From: Hsuehochloa calcarea
Lineage: Eukaryota > Streptophyta > Magnoliopsida > Poales > Poaceae
Length of the DNA: 64,000 bases
Reading direction: 5' to 3'
Assembly (NCBI GenBank): GCA_036346395.1
Contig: CM070605.1
Location: 3,162,001-3,226,000, forward strand
The notes under the pieces were generated by a model, which saw nothing but the letters and a program-made list of their open reading frames with translations, was not told the origin of the DNA and ran no database searches. How positions within the stretch are numbered: position 1 is the stretch's first letter; every line of letters starts with the position of its first letter. Position numbers and translations under genes: made by a program. Positions 32,546-45,700 of this stretch are shown here, in pieces.

Positions 32546-34174
32546 CTTTGGCATTAAGAATCCAAATCAATTGGTTCTTGTTGCTAAATTCTTTATAAAT
32601 TATGCTCTTGCTTCTGCAAAATTTTCAGAATTTTTGGAGATAGTTTGCTGTTGAGTCTTGGTGTTTTATTCGTTCTTATCGGTTGCTTTTCTCCTTCTCG
32701 TTAGGATCCGAAGAGCACATTGACAACATAAGTGATCCCCAGCTACATCTTGACCCGCAGGAAACAGGCAAGCAGTTTGATCATGTTAATCCTATTATTT
32801 TTCAAGTCTAATATATTGTTTTCAACTCGTATGTATGCATTGCTATTTTGTTGTCAAATTATGGTTAGTATCCTATAGTTGCATGATCTGTAGGACTTGT
32901 TTATCCTCTACTACCATAAGCTTAGGTTATTTGCTGTGGTCGGAGTTCGATGGATGGACTCTTATCACTTAGTAGCTTTCGACTTGAATTTGCTTAGAAA
33001 TGCTTAGCTTCGGTAGTTCGGGGCGATCATCGATTTTAGTCGATGGTCTTGATCACACATTTATGAACTATGTCATTACGACCAGCACTTGTGCTTTGTT
33101 ATTTTGTAAAGTCAAAATCTGAAAATGGAAAACTGATTTGGACTTGGGCAAGTGGTCGGATGGTGGGTTATTGGGTTTGTGGATGTCTTGCCTAAGTCAA
33201 CAAGGACCGAACATCTTGTTACACTAAACCAAGCATTTTTGCGTGCTAACCACGCGAGAGGGATATGGGACCTCTCTTGACTTAGTACTTTGGCGTGGGT
33301 TATCTCCGAGTCGCAGGAGGGGGTCGTGTGTGTTGTGTGAAACATGATATGTGTTCTGGTGTTCTTGTGTTGGGTGTGCGGTGGTGGAGATTCCGGGTAG
33401 GCTCTCCACCACGAGGAGCGTCGTAGTTGTCCAAGGCTTTACCCGGGAAGGGTAGTTGACCGAGGCTTTACGATGACTCCGACACAACGTATGGGTCTCT
33501 ATCCATACGAGCGGCTCGTGGGATAATGCACAATATTGGAAATGTCTCGTAGGACTTAGCCGTGCCGGCATACCTTCGGAAGTGTGCTTAATAGCTTGGC
33601 AAAAAGGCGGTCTGGCGTGTGGGTACATTGGTACACCTAGAGGATAAAACTATTGAATAGCCTCGTCCTAGGTTATGGACACGCTTGGGGAGGTCTTCCA
33701 AGAGTTAGACTGCAACCTTTTAAATTAAAATTTGACATGGGTGGTATGAATGGGTGTTCATGCTATTGTTGTGGTGACTAAGGGTTTAGTCACTTCCAGG
33801 ACTGTTGTTGTCTTCTATCTACTGTTATATTGTTGTCTTTTCGGTTATTTGAACAGTAAAAACAGATTTGTCAACTTGCTTTCAAATGTATTACCTTATT
33901 GCAAATAAAGATTGCTTTGTGCTGAAAATGAAACATACAGCCTCCACTTGAATAAGCTTGCATGTAGCATATTCTGTGTCTGTTACTCTACACGTAAGTC
34001 TTGCGAGTACATTCCAAGTACTCACCCGGCTTCTTTGGGCTCTTTATTCTGGGGAAGAAGGTGAGCCCCAAGGGCCTTACTTTTGTGAAATGTGCTGTGG
34101 ATTCGACGACTAGCTTGGCGGTCCGGTCGGTTGCCTTGTGGGTTAAGGGCACACTGGTCGGCTCTTTTGTTTAT

Positions 34175-37100
34175 TGTCGAACCCGGGAACGAAGGATCCC
34201 GAATTCTCTGTGTTCATACACTAGTCCAGGATTTCCAGTGTACACAGTCACAAAAATGTTATCACAAACATATCCAGCGTGTATATTAATAAGCATAGAG
34301 TTTATTACAAGCGGTAGGAGGCCAAATAAAACATTAAGCGGAAGCAAAATATAATGGTAGCTACACGACACGCCACAGTAATCGTCGGAGGTCGCGCCTA
34401 ATCGTCCCGCTCCTCACCTTACGGATAGCAGTCTTCTCTGAATAATAATATTCACAAGAGTGAGCACTACAACCGTGCTCGCAAATTACACCCAATCTGT
34501 AATTTAGAATGCATGCATAAGTTATTCAAAGGAAGGTTGTAGGGTTTATTAGCATAAATCAGCCTTTTTGGTTTAAATAGTTATACTAAGTTTCAAGGCA
34601 CATTTTCATTACATAACTAAAATCAGATTTAAAATTTATCATTTTATAGTGGATAACCTCCATATGAAACATGGTGAAGGATACCCTCCTATCACAAGGC
34701 TACGCCTAAATTTACCACAAGGATTAACCATCCTCAAATCATGTCCAAAGTTATTTTAAAACCAAAAACAAATCTAACTTAGAGTGGCTTTGCTCAGCAT
34801 GTCCATGACCGTGGACACGGCTATTCGAATAGATTTACACTCTGCAGAGGTTGTACAACTTTACCCACACGAGATAATTTGCTCGTTATGTCGGCCAATA
34901 CACGCTTCCTTAGGCGTGTGACTAGGCAATTATCACAAGGCGTTTCCAATGCATTACCTCAATACCAATATGCCCGCTAAGGTTTCACTTCCATTAGGCT
35001 AACCACCTGCCGGAAACCCCCTCTTGCGCCAAGTGGGAATAAAGTCTAACCGACACCCACACAACAAAAATGGCATAAACAATACTGAGGTATTACAAAT
35101 TATTAAGCCTGGTTCTGCCCATACAGAACATGTGGTAGTACGGTGGAGCTTTTGCAAGATGCGGCTCAAAGGCCGGTCCTTAATCTACTTGGGCAACTTT
35201 CAATAAAAACCCTGGGTCTCAGTCCTAACCAGACAGGCCCGTGCATAAACTTGCACCCACCAACGGTCCATGTTTGCCCAAGTATAAACCATTTTCTTTT
35301 ATTTTTATAAAAGACATTTGCAAAAGTCCACCATGACAAAGCAATGTCATAGGCTTTTTATCAATTTATGAAATTCTAGCTAAATTCTCCCAAAGTCAAA
35401 TATTTCATGGTCTAAGCATTTGCTATGCATATATCTATTTTAAATTCATTTGACTAGGGTTACAAGGAATTGATAATACAACAATCAAATTTGGCTATAC
35501 AAAGGAATTGGAATAATTAAATATTTAAAAGCAGAATTTAAAATAATTAAATACAATTATGCATGCAATAATAATTTAAAAGTAATTTAAATAATTTTAA
35601 ATATTGGGGCAAAATGGTCAATGGTGTAACTTGCCTTGCTCAAATTCTGGTATTCTACTTCTTCAATAGGGTCAAGCTCTCCTGAGTCGTCAAAATCTAT
35701 ACGAAAATATTCCAAATTCAAGCAGAATTCAAATGAACACAAATAAATTCAAATGAAAATTCAAATTAACTCCAAATTAAATAATTTTGGTTTAGTTAGC
35801 TAGATCTTGATTTTATACAAATTTAGAAATTTGAATCACCTAAATCGGAGTTTGTATGAAGAAATACGAGCTCTGGAAGTTTAAATCTAAATTTAATTCC
35901 AAAATCGATTTTCCAATTTTCCGAATTAAATTTCTAAAGGAAATTCTATTTATTGCGCCGGTGACGTCGCGATCAGATGTGCACCGAGACCGACATGTGG
36001 GCCCGCACAGTATGGTGAGTCCACAATGGCGCAAGTCCACGGTGGACTCGGCTAACAAAGTCTGAAGCGGCGGCTGTCTTTGGCCGCCACGCCGGGCTGG
36101 CCAGCACCGCCTGGCGCCGACTTGGTCGCCACGCATGCGAAGCGATGAGGTGGCGGCGAGGTGGCGAGCCACGTCGGCACCGAGAGAGGGCGCCGGGAAC
36201 CAAAGGTACAGCGCACGGCCTTGGCGAGCTCCGTGAGGTGCGCAAAACATTCAGAGACGACATCGAGTACGATCGCTACGGCGGCGCGAGCGTGGCGGAA
36301 GATGGTCGACGGCAGAGGCGGCGGTGTGGTTCGGTCGTTAGCGCGAAGGAGCTCCGCGACGTTAGAAGTGCTTGAGGCGCGCGAGTGTTCGATCTTGGGC
36401 GGCCGGTGGTGCGGTCGGCGGCCGGAGGTTCACCGGTGGCGGCGCTAGAGGAAGCGAGCACTGGCTCGGCCGGCGAGAGAAGAGCCAGTGCGGGCAACCG
36501 GGAGCGAGGAGGTGTGGAGAGTTGGGGCAAAAGCTTGAGGAGTAGAGCGCACTGGTGCTCCCTTTATAGGGCGGCGAGGCCGGAGATGGAGATCGTGGGC
36601 GAGGTGGCAACGGCCGTTTGCGGAGATGAGGGCGGCGGCGTTACAGCGAGTTAAGGAGGGGGGTAATGTCGGGAACGAACGCGGTGGGAACGGCCGCTTT
36701 CATTGCGCGTGATGGCGAGTGAAGAGAGGAGGAATCGCGGGAGTGACGAGCTCGAGGCGGCGGCAATGGCGGCGAGAGGCGCGGGCGTGTGGGGAAGAAA
36801 GGGAGGAGGGAGACGACGTTGTGTAGGCGGACCCACTTGTCGGCGAGACAGGAGAGAGAGATGGCGCGGGGTGACGGAAATCAGCCGTTGGATGCTGATC
36901 TGAAGGCGCAAGGCAAAAGTGAGCGGCGACGGCTGCGATGGAGGCGCGCTTTGCACGGATGGGTGACGCGTGGCAAGGGGGGCGGGTGCGAGAGAGGTGG
37001 GCGGTCTTGGGAGCGATCTTTGGTCATGACCCGATCTTTTGCAAAAGATTTTAAACCTTTTCAATTAATTTAATTCCAGAAATTCAAATAGGCTTTAGAA

Positions 37101-37323
37101 AATAGTAAATGAAGTCCAAAAATTTTGAGAAAATTCACAGAAATTCTATGAGGCATTCTGGACTTAAATAAATTAATTCCAACTTTTAGTTGGTAATAGA
37201 TTTTGCACATAAATTCTTTTAGCCTTAATATACTTTATTGAAAAGCTTTTAAAAATTCCAGAAAATCCACAAAAATTAATAAAGTCTTATTTTTAAATGA
37301 AATTGAAATTTTGGGCTGTTACA
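34175..37323 (-). mobile_element. Solo LTR G (3.15 kb) inside F LTR1
   Basis: Begins TGTCGAACCCGG, ends GGGCTGTTACA and is flanked by TTTAT at 34170-34174 and 37324-37328; F LTR2 has a single TTTAT at the matching place. Read on the - strand it begins TGTAACAGCCC, a start seen in long grass gypsy LTRs. It holds no gag, pol or primer site, so it is a single LTR left after recombination. 34500-35950 is AT-rich, and 35955-37020 is very GC-rich with overlapping chance ORFs that I do not call as genes. Confidence 0.9.
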
Positions 37324-37590
37324 TTTATGGCCATCTTATGGCACTTTTACTTCCGCTGTTTATTTCTTTTGTCTATGTATGTATTTGGTCGGTCGGCCTC
37401 TCTTTTGTAATATCTATCTTTCGTTTATGATAACTTCTGTTCTGTTTCTTGCTTCGGTTCTATGTGAATGAATGGAATTGATGCATGAACTTTGTAAAGG
37501 GGTGTATCTTGCATTTAGGAAGTATACATGTCTCGAGTCTCGGATTATCGATTTGTGATGCTAGGACCGAATGGATGGTTAAGCATTACA

Positions 37591-38386
37591 AGCCGGGATA
37601 AACAAGGGGTCTCAAGGTTTTAGTATCGAGCCATCTCACCGTAGTAACCCAAGTTGGTCGTCTTTTTAGGATATTTTGGAAAATATTATTTTCAAAGTAT
37701 CAAATGATTTATGAAAGCTTAAGGAATTCTCAGATTTTATTCCTTACCTATCTTAGCTTTCTCTTCTCATCTTACTCTAATTTGAGTTTTGAAAATGGTT
37801 TACCTCTCCTTCCTTCAAAGATAGTTGTTATCATTTGATTTGGGTTTCGGGGACTAATGAGCTTGGCAAATTGAAGTGGTGGTTGCCCTCTACAAGGTTT
37901 TGAAGCTTCTGGAATGGATAAATTGCGACTAGAAGCTTGGATGCAAAACCTGGACAGCGATCTTTCAATTTCCAGGACAGCGAGCTCAAAGGTTCCAAAT
38001 GGGGTAGAGAGTGAGGGGTTAATCAACTAAAACTTGTGGGAATAGGAGGGTAAGATGTGATACTAGTTAGCTATGTATCTAACACTAATTTCTTTGGTTG
38101 AACCTTGCTCTTTAATGGTAATAGCCCTTACCTGCTATTCTGATTTTTATCTTCTCAATCAATTACTCGTTCATTCGATACGGGTTAGTTGCATTGGGAA
38201 GTTGAACCTTGGTTTTGTGATTCCTTGCTGTTTTTGGAGTCTTTGTATAAGCATGTTTTAAGTTTATACACTTGTTGTTTTGGCTTTCGATTAGGGGGGG
38301 TATTCCATTCCTCTAGTCGCTGGCGTTTCGCTTTCTGTTGGCTTTGACTTTTGAGTCTAGTTTTAACCAACGTTTCTTGTAACAGG
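37591..38386 (+). other. F leader between LTR1 and gag
   Basis: About 0.8 kb, AT-rich. A degenerate primer-site-like TAGTATCGAGCCA lies at 37621-37633. A splice-acceptor-like TTCTTGTAACAG directly precedes the gag ATG at 38387. The same leader recurs at 46524-47317. Confidence 0.55.
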
Positions 38387-39520
38387 ATGGCCGGACGCAC
38401 TCGCAGCGGCCAAGGCCAGTCAGCTGGTCCGGACGAGGATCTTCCTCCTCCTCCGACCATGGCCGAGGTCCTTCTTGAGATCGAGCGCAACTGTGCAGAG
38501 GACAGGAGGATTCTTCTGGACGTTATCGCGCGCAACACTTCCGCCCTTACGGTGCTTGAGGATCCGGGCAGGGAGTGGACACCACGCGTGGGGACTCGCG
38601 GAGTTTCTTCGCACCCGGCCCCACGTTCTCGTGTCTAAGGACCCGCTTGACGCAGAACGGCCGGCCGTGCGGTTGAGCGAACCCATAGCGCAGTGCGAGC
38701 ACGAGAAGGCGCTGTTCGCCGCACCGGTGGAGGGTGCCGCTTTGTCTTGGTGGGAGAGCTTTCGCCGAGCGACTGACGGTCACACCGTCACATGGGAGGA
38801 GTTTCGCACTACCTTCCGTCGGAGTCACATTCCTTCCAGCCTGATGAGGCTGAAGAAGAAGGAGTTCTTGTCGCTCAGACAAGGACGTTCCTCAGTCACG
38901 GAGTATCTTTACGAGTTCAACCATTTGGCTCCTTATGCTCCGGAAGAGGTGGCCACGGATGAGGCCAAGCAAGAGAAGTTCAAGGATGGTTTGTCTGAGG
39001 AGCTTCAGGACAAGCTATCCATCGTTGACTTCCTGGATTTCCAGGCCTTGGTGGACAAGGCCATCGTCGTGAGCACTCGGGAGAGCGCTTGTGGATTCCA
39101 TAGCGTAAGTGGAGGCCCACAAGTCATCTAGGGCCGCTATTCCCGCTTGATCCATCTCGAAGTCGCGACAAGACCCGGCACCCGAGGCCGTCAGCACTTG
39201 CTCTTCGTCCTTCGCAGGCCGTGTCCCAATCACGTGCACCTGCGAGTCAGCAGGTGGCCCGCAACATTGCCGCCGGGTTACTTGCTTCTCCGCAACCAAA
39301 GGGGCATTATGCGAACCAATGCCCTAAGAAGACAGAGCGATCCCTCGTCCTAATGGAGGACGCGGCAGGAGGCGGTTCTTCGCGGGACACGAAGATAGTC
39401 CACGCTACCCAAGTCATGGGTAGTGGTCGCGTCAACCTCATCTCGTGGAGGAAGCACGGGAGGCACGGCGTTGTGTTGGGTGCGCTTTTCGTTAACTCTC
39501 ATTACGCTCTTTGTTTTGTT
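38387..39520 (+). pseudogene. gag: F gag, first copy, frameshifted
   Basis: ATG at 38387 starts GRTRSGQGQSAGPDEDLPPP. The frame shifts near 38580 and then shows the gypsy gag core: ALSWWESFRRATDGHTVTW, RSHIPSSLMRLKKKEFLSL and VTEYLYEFNHLA. The knuckle region is degenerate (KGHYANQCPKK without its first Cys pair), unlike the second copy. Multiple small indels against the second copy at 47318. Confidence 0.88.
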
Positions 39521-42500
39521 TGATTCAGGAGCATCTCATTCTTTTGTTTTCGAGTCGTTTCTTTGCTCTTAGTGAACTCCTTTTTACTCTATTGTTGGTC
39601 CGTTGCTCATTCGCTCTCGGTTCGGAGTTGAGAGCGAATTAGAGTGTAGGATGTTCCATTGAGATCGAGGGTGAGATTCTTAGCGAATCTCATCCTTCTA
39701 CATTCAACAAGTCTAGATGTAATTCTTGGTATGGATTGGTTGTCTCGGCATAAGGGACAAATCGATTGTGCCAAGAAGTGTGTCTCTTTATCGAGTCCTT
39801 CCGTGGCGGGTTAGCTTTTCGCTGGAAGTTGCTAGGTCGCATCTCTTGGCGGCAAGCGAAGCCGCTCTAGATATTAGTGAGGTCCCAACAGTTCGTGACT
39901 TCATTGATGTCTTTCACGAAGATCTTCGGGGATGCCACCGATTCGAGACCTCGAGTTTGTCATTGAGTTGGTTCCGATGCGCCCCAATTTCAAAGAGGCA
40001 TTATCGAATGACACCGAACGAGTTGGTGGAGTTGAAGAAGCAACTTAATGAGCTGCAAGAAAAAGGTTTCATCCGCCCTAGCTCATCTCCATGGGGTTGT
40101 CCTGCAATCTTCGTGAAGAAGAAGGACCATACTTTGTGCATGTGCGTTGATTACCTTCCGCTTAATGAGGTAACGGTAAAGAACAAGTATCCATTGCCCC
40201 GCATAGATGATCTCTTTGATCAATTAACTGGAGCTCGAGTATTCTCCAAAATTGATTTGAGAGTGGGATATCATCAAGTTCGGATCTGACCCGAGGATAT
40301 TCAAAGGCGACTTTCTACTCACTACGGCTTGTATGAGTACACCGTCATGTCATTTGGCTTAACTAATGCTCCAGCCTTGTTCATGAACCTCATGAATTCG
40401 GTATTCATGGAGTATTTGGATAAGTTTGTTGTGGTCTTCAACGATGATATTCTTATCTATTTTAAGAACGATGAGGAACATGATGAGCATCTGAGGCTTG
40501 TGTTAGGCAAGCTTCGTGAACACCAGCTGTATGCGAAGTTCAGCAAGTGCGCATTTTGGTTGAAGGAAGTGGCCTTCTTGGGTCATGTTCTTTCAGCAGG
40601 AGGCGTAGCCGTTGATCCTAGCAAGGTCAGCGATGTTCTTTCTTGGTGCCAGCCTACTTCGGTAACCGAAGTGCGGAGTTTTCTTGGTTTAGCGGGATAT
40701 TATCGCCGTTTTATCGAGAACTTCTCCAAGATCGCGAAGCCAATGACGGAGTTGCTCAAGAATGACAAGAAGTTCTTGTGGTCCGATGCTTGTGAGGAAA
40801 GCTTCCAAGTACTTAAGAAGCGTTTGACCACCGCTCTCGTCCTCGTTCTCCCTGATATCCATCGAAGCTTCGATATCTTTTGCGATGCTTCTCGTCGAGG
40901 ACTCGGTTGTGTCCTTATGCAAGAAGGCAAGGTAGTGGCCTATGCATCAAGGCAATTGAGACCTCATGAACTCAACTATCCTACCCATGACTTGGAATTG
41001 GCCGCGGTGATCCATGCACTTAAGATTTGGCGACATTACCTAATCGGTAATCGTTGTGAAGTGTATTCGGATCACAAAAGCTTAAAGTATTTGTTCACCC
41101 AACCAGATCTGAACCTCGGGCAAAAGAGATGGTTGGAGTTGATCAAGGACTATGACATGGGTATTCACTATCATCCAGGCAAGGCTAATGTCATTGCCGA
41201 TGCGCTCAGTCGCAGAGCGCATTGCAATGCCTTGTTGCTCCAGGAGCGTCAACCCACTCTTCTGGAGGAATTTCAGCGTCTCAACTTGGGATTGGTTGAG
41301 CATGGTTCCCTCGCTGCCTTGGTTGTGCAACCAACCTTGGTGGATCGGATTAAGATCGCTCAGCAATCGGATGCTGGAATAAGCCGCATCAAGGAAAATA
41401 TCAAGAACGGAACAACCAAGTGCTTCTTGGAGGATGAGCATGGTGTTGTAAGGTTCGGGCAACGCCTTGTGGTTCCAAAGGACATGGAATTGCGGGATTT
41501 GATTCTCCACGAGGCCCATGATTCGCCTTTGTCTATTCATCCCGGGGCCACAAAGATGTATCAAGATCTCCGTCAGGGATTTTGGTGGACCCGAATGAAG
41601 AGGGAGATTGCGGTTCGTTCTTAGAGTCGCGCGTATGTCGTCGTGTCAAGGCGAGCATCGGCGTCGGCAGATGATTGCTTCCTTTGCCTATTCCTGAATG
41701 GAAGTGGGATTCGATCGGGATGGACTTTATCACCGGTTTACCCAGGTCGCCCAAGGGAAACGATGCCATTTGGGTCGTCATTGATCGGTTGACTAAAGGG
41801 GCTCATTTCATTCCTGTCAAGACGTAGCTTCGCGTGGGACTACTAGCTGAGCTCTATATCTCTAGAATTGTAAGTTTGCATGGGATACCAAAGACGATCA
41901 TTTCTGATCGTGGGTCTCTGTTCACTTCTCGGTTTTGGCATAGTCTACAAAAGGCTATGGGCACCCGTCTTACCTTTAGTGACATATCACCCCCAAGCGA
42001 TGATGGTCGCCAGAAAGGGTCAACCAAGTGTTGGAGGACATGCCGTGCTTGTGTCCTCTCCTATGGAAAGAATTGGGAGAAGTGCTTGCCATTTGCCGGG
42101 ATTTTCGTACAACAACAGTTTCGAGCCCGTCTCGGCATGGCACCTTTTGAGGCCTTATACGGGAGAAAGTGCAGAGAACCCCGTTGAATTGGTCGGAGAC
42201 GGGCGAAAGACCTTTCTTTGGCGGACTCGATCAATGAGGCCGAGTCAAGTCGAGCTTATTCGGGATCGTTTACGCACGGCTCAATCCGAGCAAAAGAGCT
42301 ATGCCGTCGCCGTCGGCGTGAATTGAGCTTTGAGCCCGATGACTTTGTTTATCTCAAAGTCTCTCCTTTGAAGGGCCATCAACGTTTTGGCGTCAAGGGC
42401 AAGTTAGCTCCCGATATGTCGGTCCTTACCGCGTGCTCGAGAAGAAAGGAGTCATTGCCTATAAGTTGGAATTGCCGGTGCACTCGAGGAGTACATGATG

Positions 42501-42780
42501 TTTTCCATGTGTCCCAACTAAAGAAGTGCCTCAGTGTTCCAAGTGAGGAAGCTCCATTGGAAACTCTCGATGTCCAAGAAGATTTGACCTATCGCGAGCA
42601 CCCTGTTCGCATACTCGATGAGGTGAGCGAAGAACAAGGAATAAAACCATTAGATTCCTTAAAGTTCGGTGGTCGAACCATTACGAGGATGAGGCTACTT
42701 GGGAAAGGGAAGATCGTCTCCGTGCAGACTATCCATCTTTTTTTACCGAGTGAGCCAAATCTCGGGAAGAGATGTTTGTA
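39521..42780 (+). pseudogene. pol: F pol: protease, RT, RNase H, integrase, chromodomain
   Basis: A protease DSGASHSF is readable near 39522. RT: KKQLNELQEKGFIRPSSSPW, VDYLPLNEVTVKNKYPLPRI and FSKIDLRVGYHQVRI, a stop at 40289, then MSFGLTNAPALFM and the catalytic VVFNDDILIY (40430-40460; Asn where Ile is usual, both Asp present). RNase H: FDIFCDASRRGLGCVLMQ, SDHKSLKYLF, NVIADALSRR. Integrase: an N-terminal HHCC-like region (LHEAHDSPLSIHPGATKMY), MDFITGLPRS, IDRLTKGAHFIPVK, ISDRGSLFTSRFW. The final Glu region is broken by a frameshift near 41990. The C-terminal YREHPVRILDE is a Tekay-type chromodomain start, near 42590. A purine tract AAGGGGGGAGG (42780-42790) precedes LTR2. At least six breaks. 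Confidence 0.9.
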
Positions 42781-42793
42781 AGGGGGGAGGTTT

Positions 42794-45700
42794 TGTAACA
42801 TCCCAAATATGGATTTGTGTTTCAAATGTAAGAGAATTAGGAGATATTAAAACTTTTCTTGCATCTTGAAGTCATTGATCATTTCTGTAATTCTTGATTA
42901 AGGAATTATGGAAAACACAATCAAATCCCCTTTCGACTCCAATCAAAGACCTTTGTGGCATAGATCTTGTGCCAAACCCTGGGAAATCTTTTCCCGGAGT
43001 TATAGGGAGGCTTGGCAACACCTCTGAATTATCTCATGATTTTTAGAAATTATTTGATACTTTTTGGAGGCAAGTCAAATTGGGTCAAACCCTATTTCCC
43101 CTTTTCTGGAAATTCTGGAGAAAGTTGCAGTGCCAGAAAATCAATTAAAATTTTATAAGAGGTTCCTCCTGCGGTCAGCAAGATCCAGTTAAAATTTCAT
43201 AAATTTTGGAGTTTGGTTGCTACCTCAAATAATTCCTCAAGGATCAGAAGTTTAAATTCAAAACCTAACTGGTTTGCACTGTTTATTGGGTTCGGACCGG
43301 ACTCGGGCTCGAGCCACTGGACTCGGTCCAGTCAACTAATCGCACCGGCGCGATCGATCGGGTGCGCAGGTCGCGAGCCGTTGGATCAGCATCGAACGGT
43401 CTTCGACCAGCCGAGCAATGGAATCGTTTTAATCCACCCGATCTAACTCAGCCGTTGCATCGGCATCGAACGGTCTTCGACCAGCCAAACGACGGGATCG
43501 TTTCAACCCACTCGATCTAGCTAAGCCGTTCGATTTCAATCTGACGACCAACGAGTCGTCTCCTTCCTCTGTCCGCGCGCGCGTGAGCCCTGCCATGGCG
43601 TGCGCGCAGGAGGAAGCGATGGCGTCGCGATCCACGCTATGTCCACCTCTAAACGGCTAGCTCTGCGCGCATTAAATGCATGTCGCGCTCATCCCTCAGA
43701 AGGTCATGATTCAACTGCTCCCATCGCTCTCAAGTGCTCTCATGGCAGTGTTGACCCGACTGAAAAACCCGGCCGTTGCTCACTGCCATTGCTCTATTTA
43801 TGCTCCTTTGCTTCACCCTTAGCTTCCTTTAGCACTTCGCAACTCCGGCTAGCACTCACGGCTTGCTTGGCTGCGATCCCTCGCAATCTCCTCGTAGCCA
43901 TTGTTGAGTGTGGAGTTTCGGTGGAGGCGTGTGCAGGGTTTTCTTCTTCAAGTCTTTGCCCCGCCATTGCTCCCCCTTTACTCTCTGGAGCTTAACCCTC
44001 GCTCGGTTTGGTTCTCTCTTTGCTCAGGTCGCTGTGGCCTAGTGAGGACCTTACTGCCGCCGTTTGGTTACTCATCATTGGAGCCACTCAGTGGGTCTCT
44101 GAGTGGTTCTTGGCAGTAAGTTCGCATTGCTCTGTAGGAGCTTAGGTGTTTCGTTGTTCTTTTGGGTATGGTCCGTTCGGAGAGTTCTCGAGCCATACCT
44201 ACTCGGCGCACTCAGGTGGTCGTCGCCGTCCGTGACCATACTCAGGCTAGTCTTGCCGCCGGTAGGACCGTCGAACTTTTAGACACTCGTCCACGCCTTA
44301 TTTGGCGCGTTGTGGTCGGGAAGCCGCAGAGCCAGCGGCAAGCGTCGCGGGGCTGGCGCCTCGTGGTCGGATTCCGACCAGTCACCTTAGCTTAGTCGTA
44401 AGTTCTTCTACGACTTGTAACTAGTCGTAAATCTTACCGCGACTATGCCGGGGAGCATAAGTCCTTCTCGACTAGTACCCGTCGTAAGTTCCATTACGGC
44501 TTGTACCTAGTCGTAAGTTCTCCTGCGACCCATGGCGGTCGTAAGTCCCTCTCGACTTGAACTTAGTCGTAAGACTTGCTACGACTATGTCATGGTCGCA
44601 AGTTTTTCTCGACCACTACAGTCGTAAGACCTTCTTCGGTCGTATCTTTGGCATTAAGAATCCAAATCAATTGGTTCTTGTTGCTAAATTCTTTATAAAT
44701 TATGCTCTTATACGCAAAATTTTCAGAATTTTGGAGATAGTTTCTTCGTTGAGTCTTGGTGTTTTATTCGTTCTTATCGGTTGCTTTTCTCCTTCTCGTT
44801 AGGATCAGAAGAGCACATTGACAACATAAGTGATCTGACTACATCTTGACCGCAGAAACAAAAAGCGGTTTGATCATGTTAATCCTATTATTTTCAAGTC
44901 TAATATATTGTTTTCAACTCGTATGTATGCATTGCTATTTTGTTGTCAAATTATGGTTAGTATCCTATAGTTGCATGATCTGTAGGACTTGTTTATCCTC
45001 TACTACCATAAGCTTAGGTTATTTGCTGTGGTCGGAGTTCGATGGATGGACTCTTATCACTTAGTAGCTTTCGACTTGAATTTGCTTAGAAATGCTTAGC
45101 CCGGTAGTTCGGGCGATCATCGATTTTAGTCGATGGTCTTGATCACACATTTATGAACTATGTCATTCGACCGACACTTGTGCTTTGTTATTTTGTAAAG
45201 TCAAAATCTGAAAATGGAAAACTGATTTAGACTTGGGCAAGTGGTCGGATGGTGGGTTATTGGGTTTGTGGATGTCTTGCCTAAGTCAACAAGGACCGAA
45301 CATCTTGTTACACTAAACCAAGCATTTTTGCGTGCTAACCACGCGAGAGGGATATGGGACCTCTCTTGACTTAGTACTTTGGCGTGGGTTATCTCCGAGT
45401 CGCGAGGAGGGTCGTGTGTGTTGTGTGAAACATGATATGTGTTCGGTGTTCTTGTGTTGGGTGTGCGGTGGTGGAGATTAGGGTAGGCTCTCCACCACGA
45501 GGAGCGTCGTAGTTGTCCAAGGCTTTACAGGAAGGGTAGTTGACCGAGGCTTTACGATGACTCCGACACAACGTATGGGTCTCTATCCATACGAGCGGCT
45601 CGTGGGATAATGCACAATATTGGAAATGTCTCGTAGGACTTAGCCGTGCCGGCATACCTTCGGAAGTGTGCTTAATAGCTTGGCAAAAAGCGATGCAGCG

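Larger units (their letters stand above)
31582..37590 (+). repeat. F LTR1 (interrupted by G, with a large internal deletion)
   Basis: Collinear with LTR2 except for the G insertion (34175-37323 plus one TTTAT) and the lack of about 0.87 kb corresponding to 43532-44425 of LTR2, at the junction near 32330. Without G it is about 2.86 kb versus 3.73 kb for LTR2. The missing part includes LTR2's TATA-like box. Confidence 0.85.

Noticed and set aside
35840..37073. Several overlapping GC-rich ORFs on both strands
   Set aside because: They lie inside solo LTR G and open in many frames because of high GC content. No recognisable domain and no consistent splice structure.
40689..41564. Antisense ORFs opposite F RT and RNase H
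   Set aside because: Shadow frames of conserved coding sequence; no promoter or domain, unlike the antisense gene of E.
43600..44395. ORFs of 131 and 77 codons in F LTR2
   Set aside because: In an LTR, GC-rich, without homology that I recognise; more likely promoter/leader sequence.
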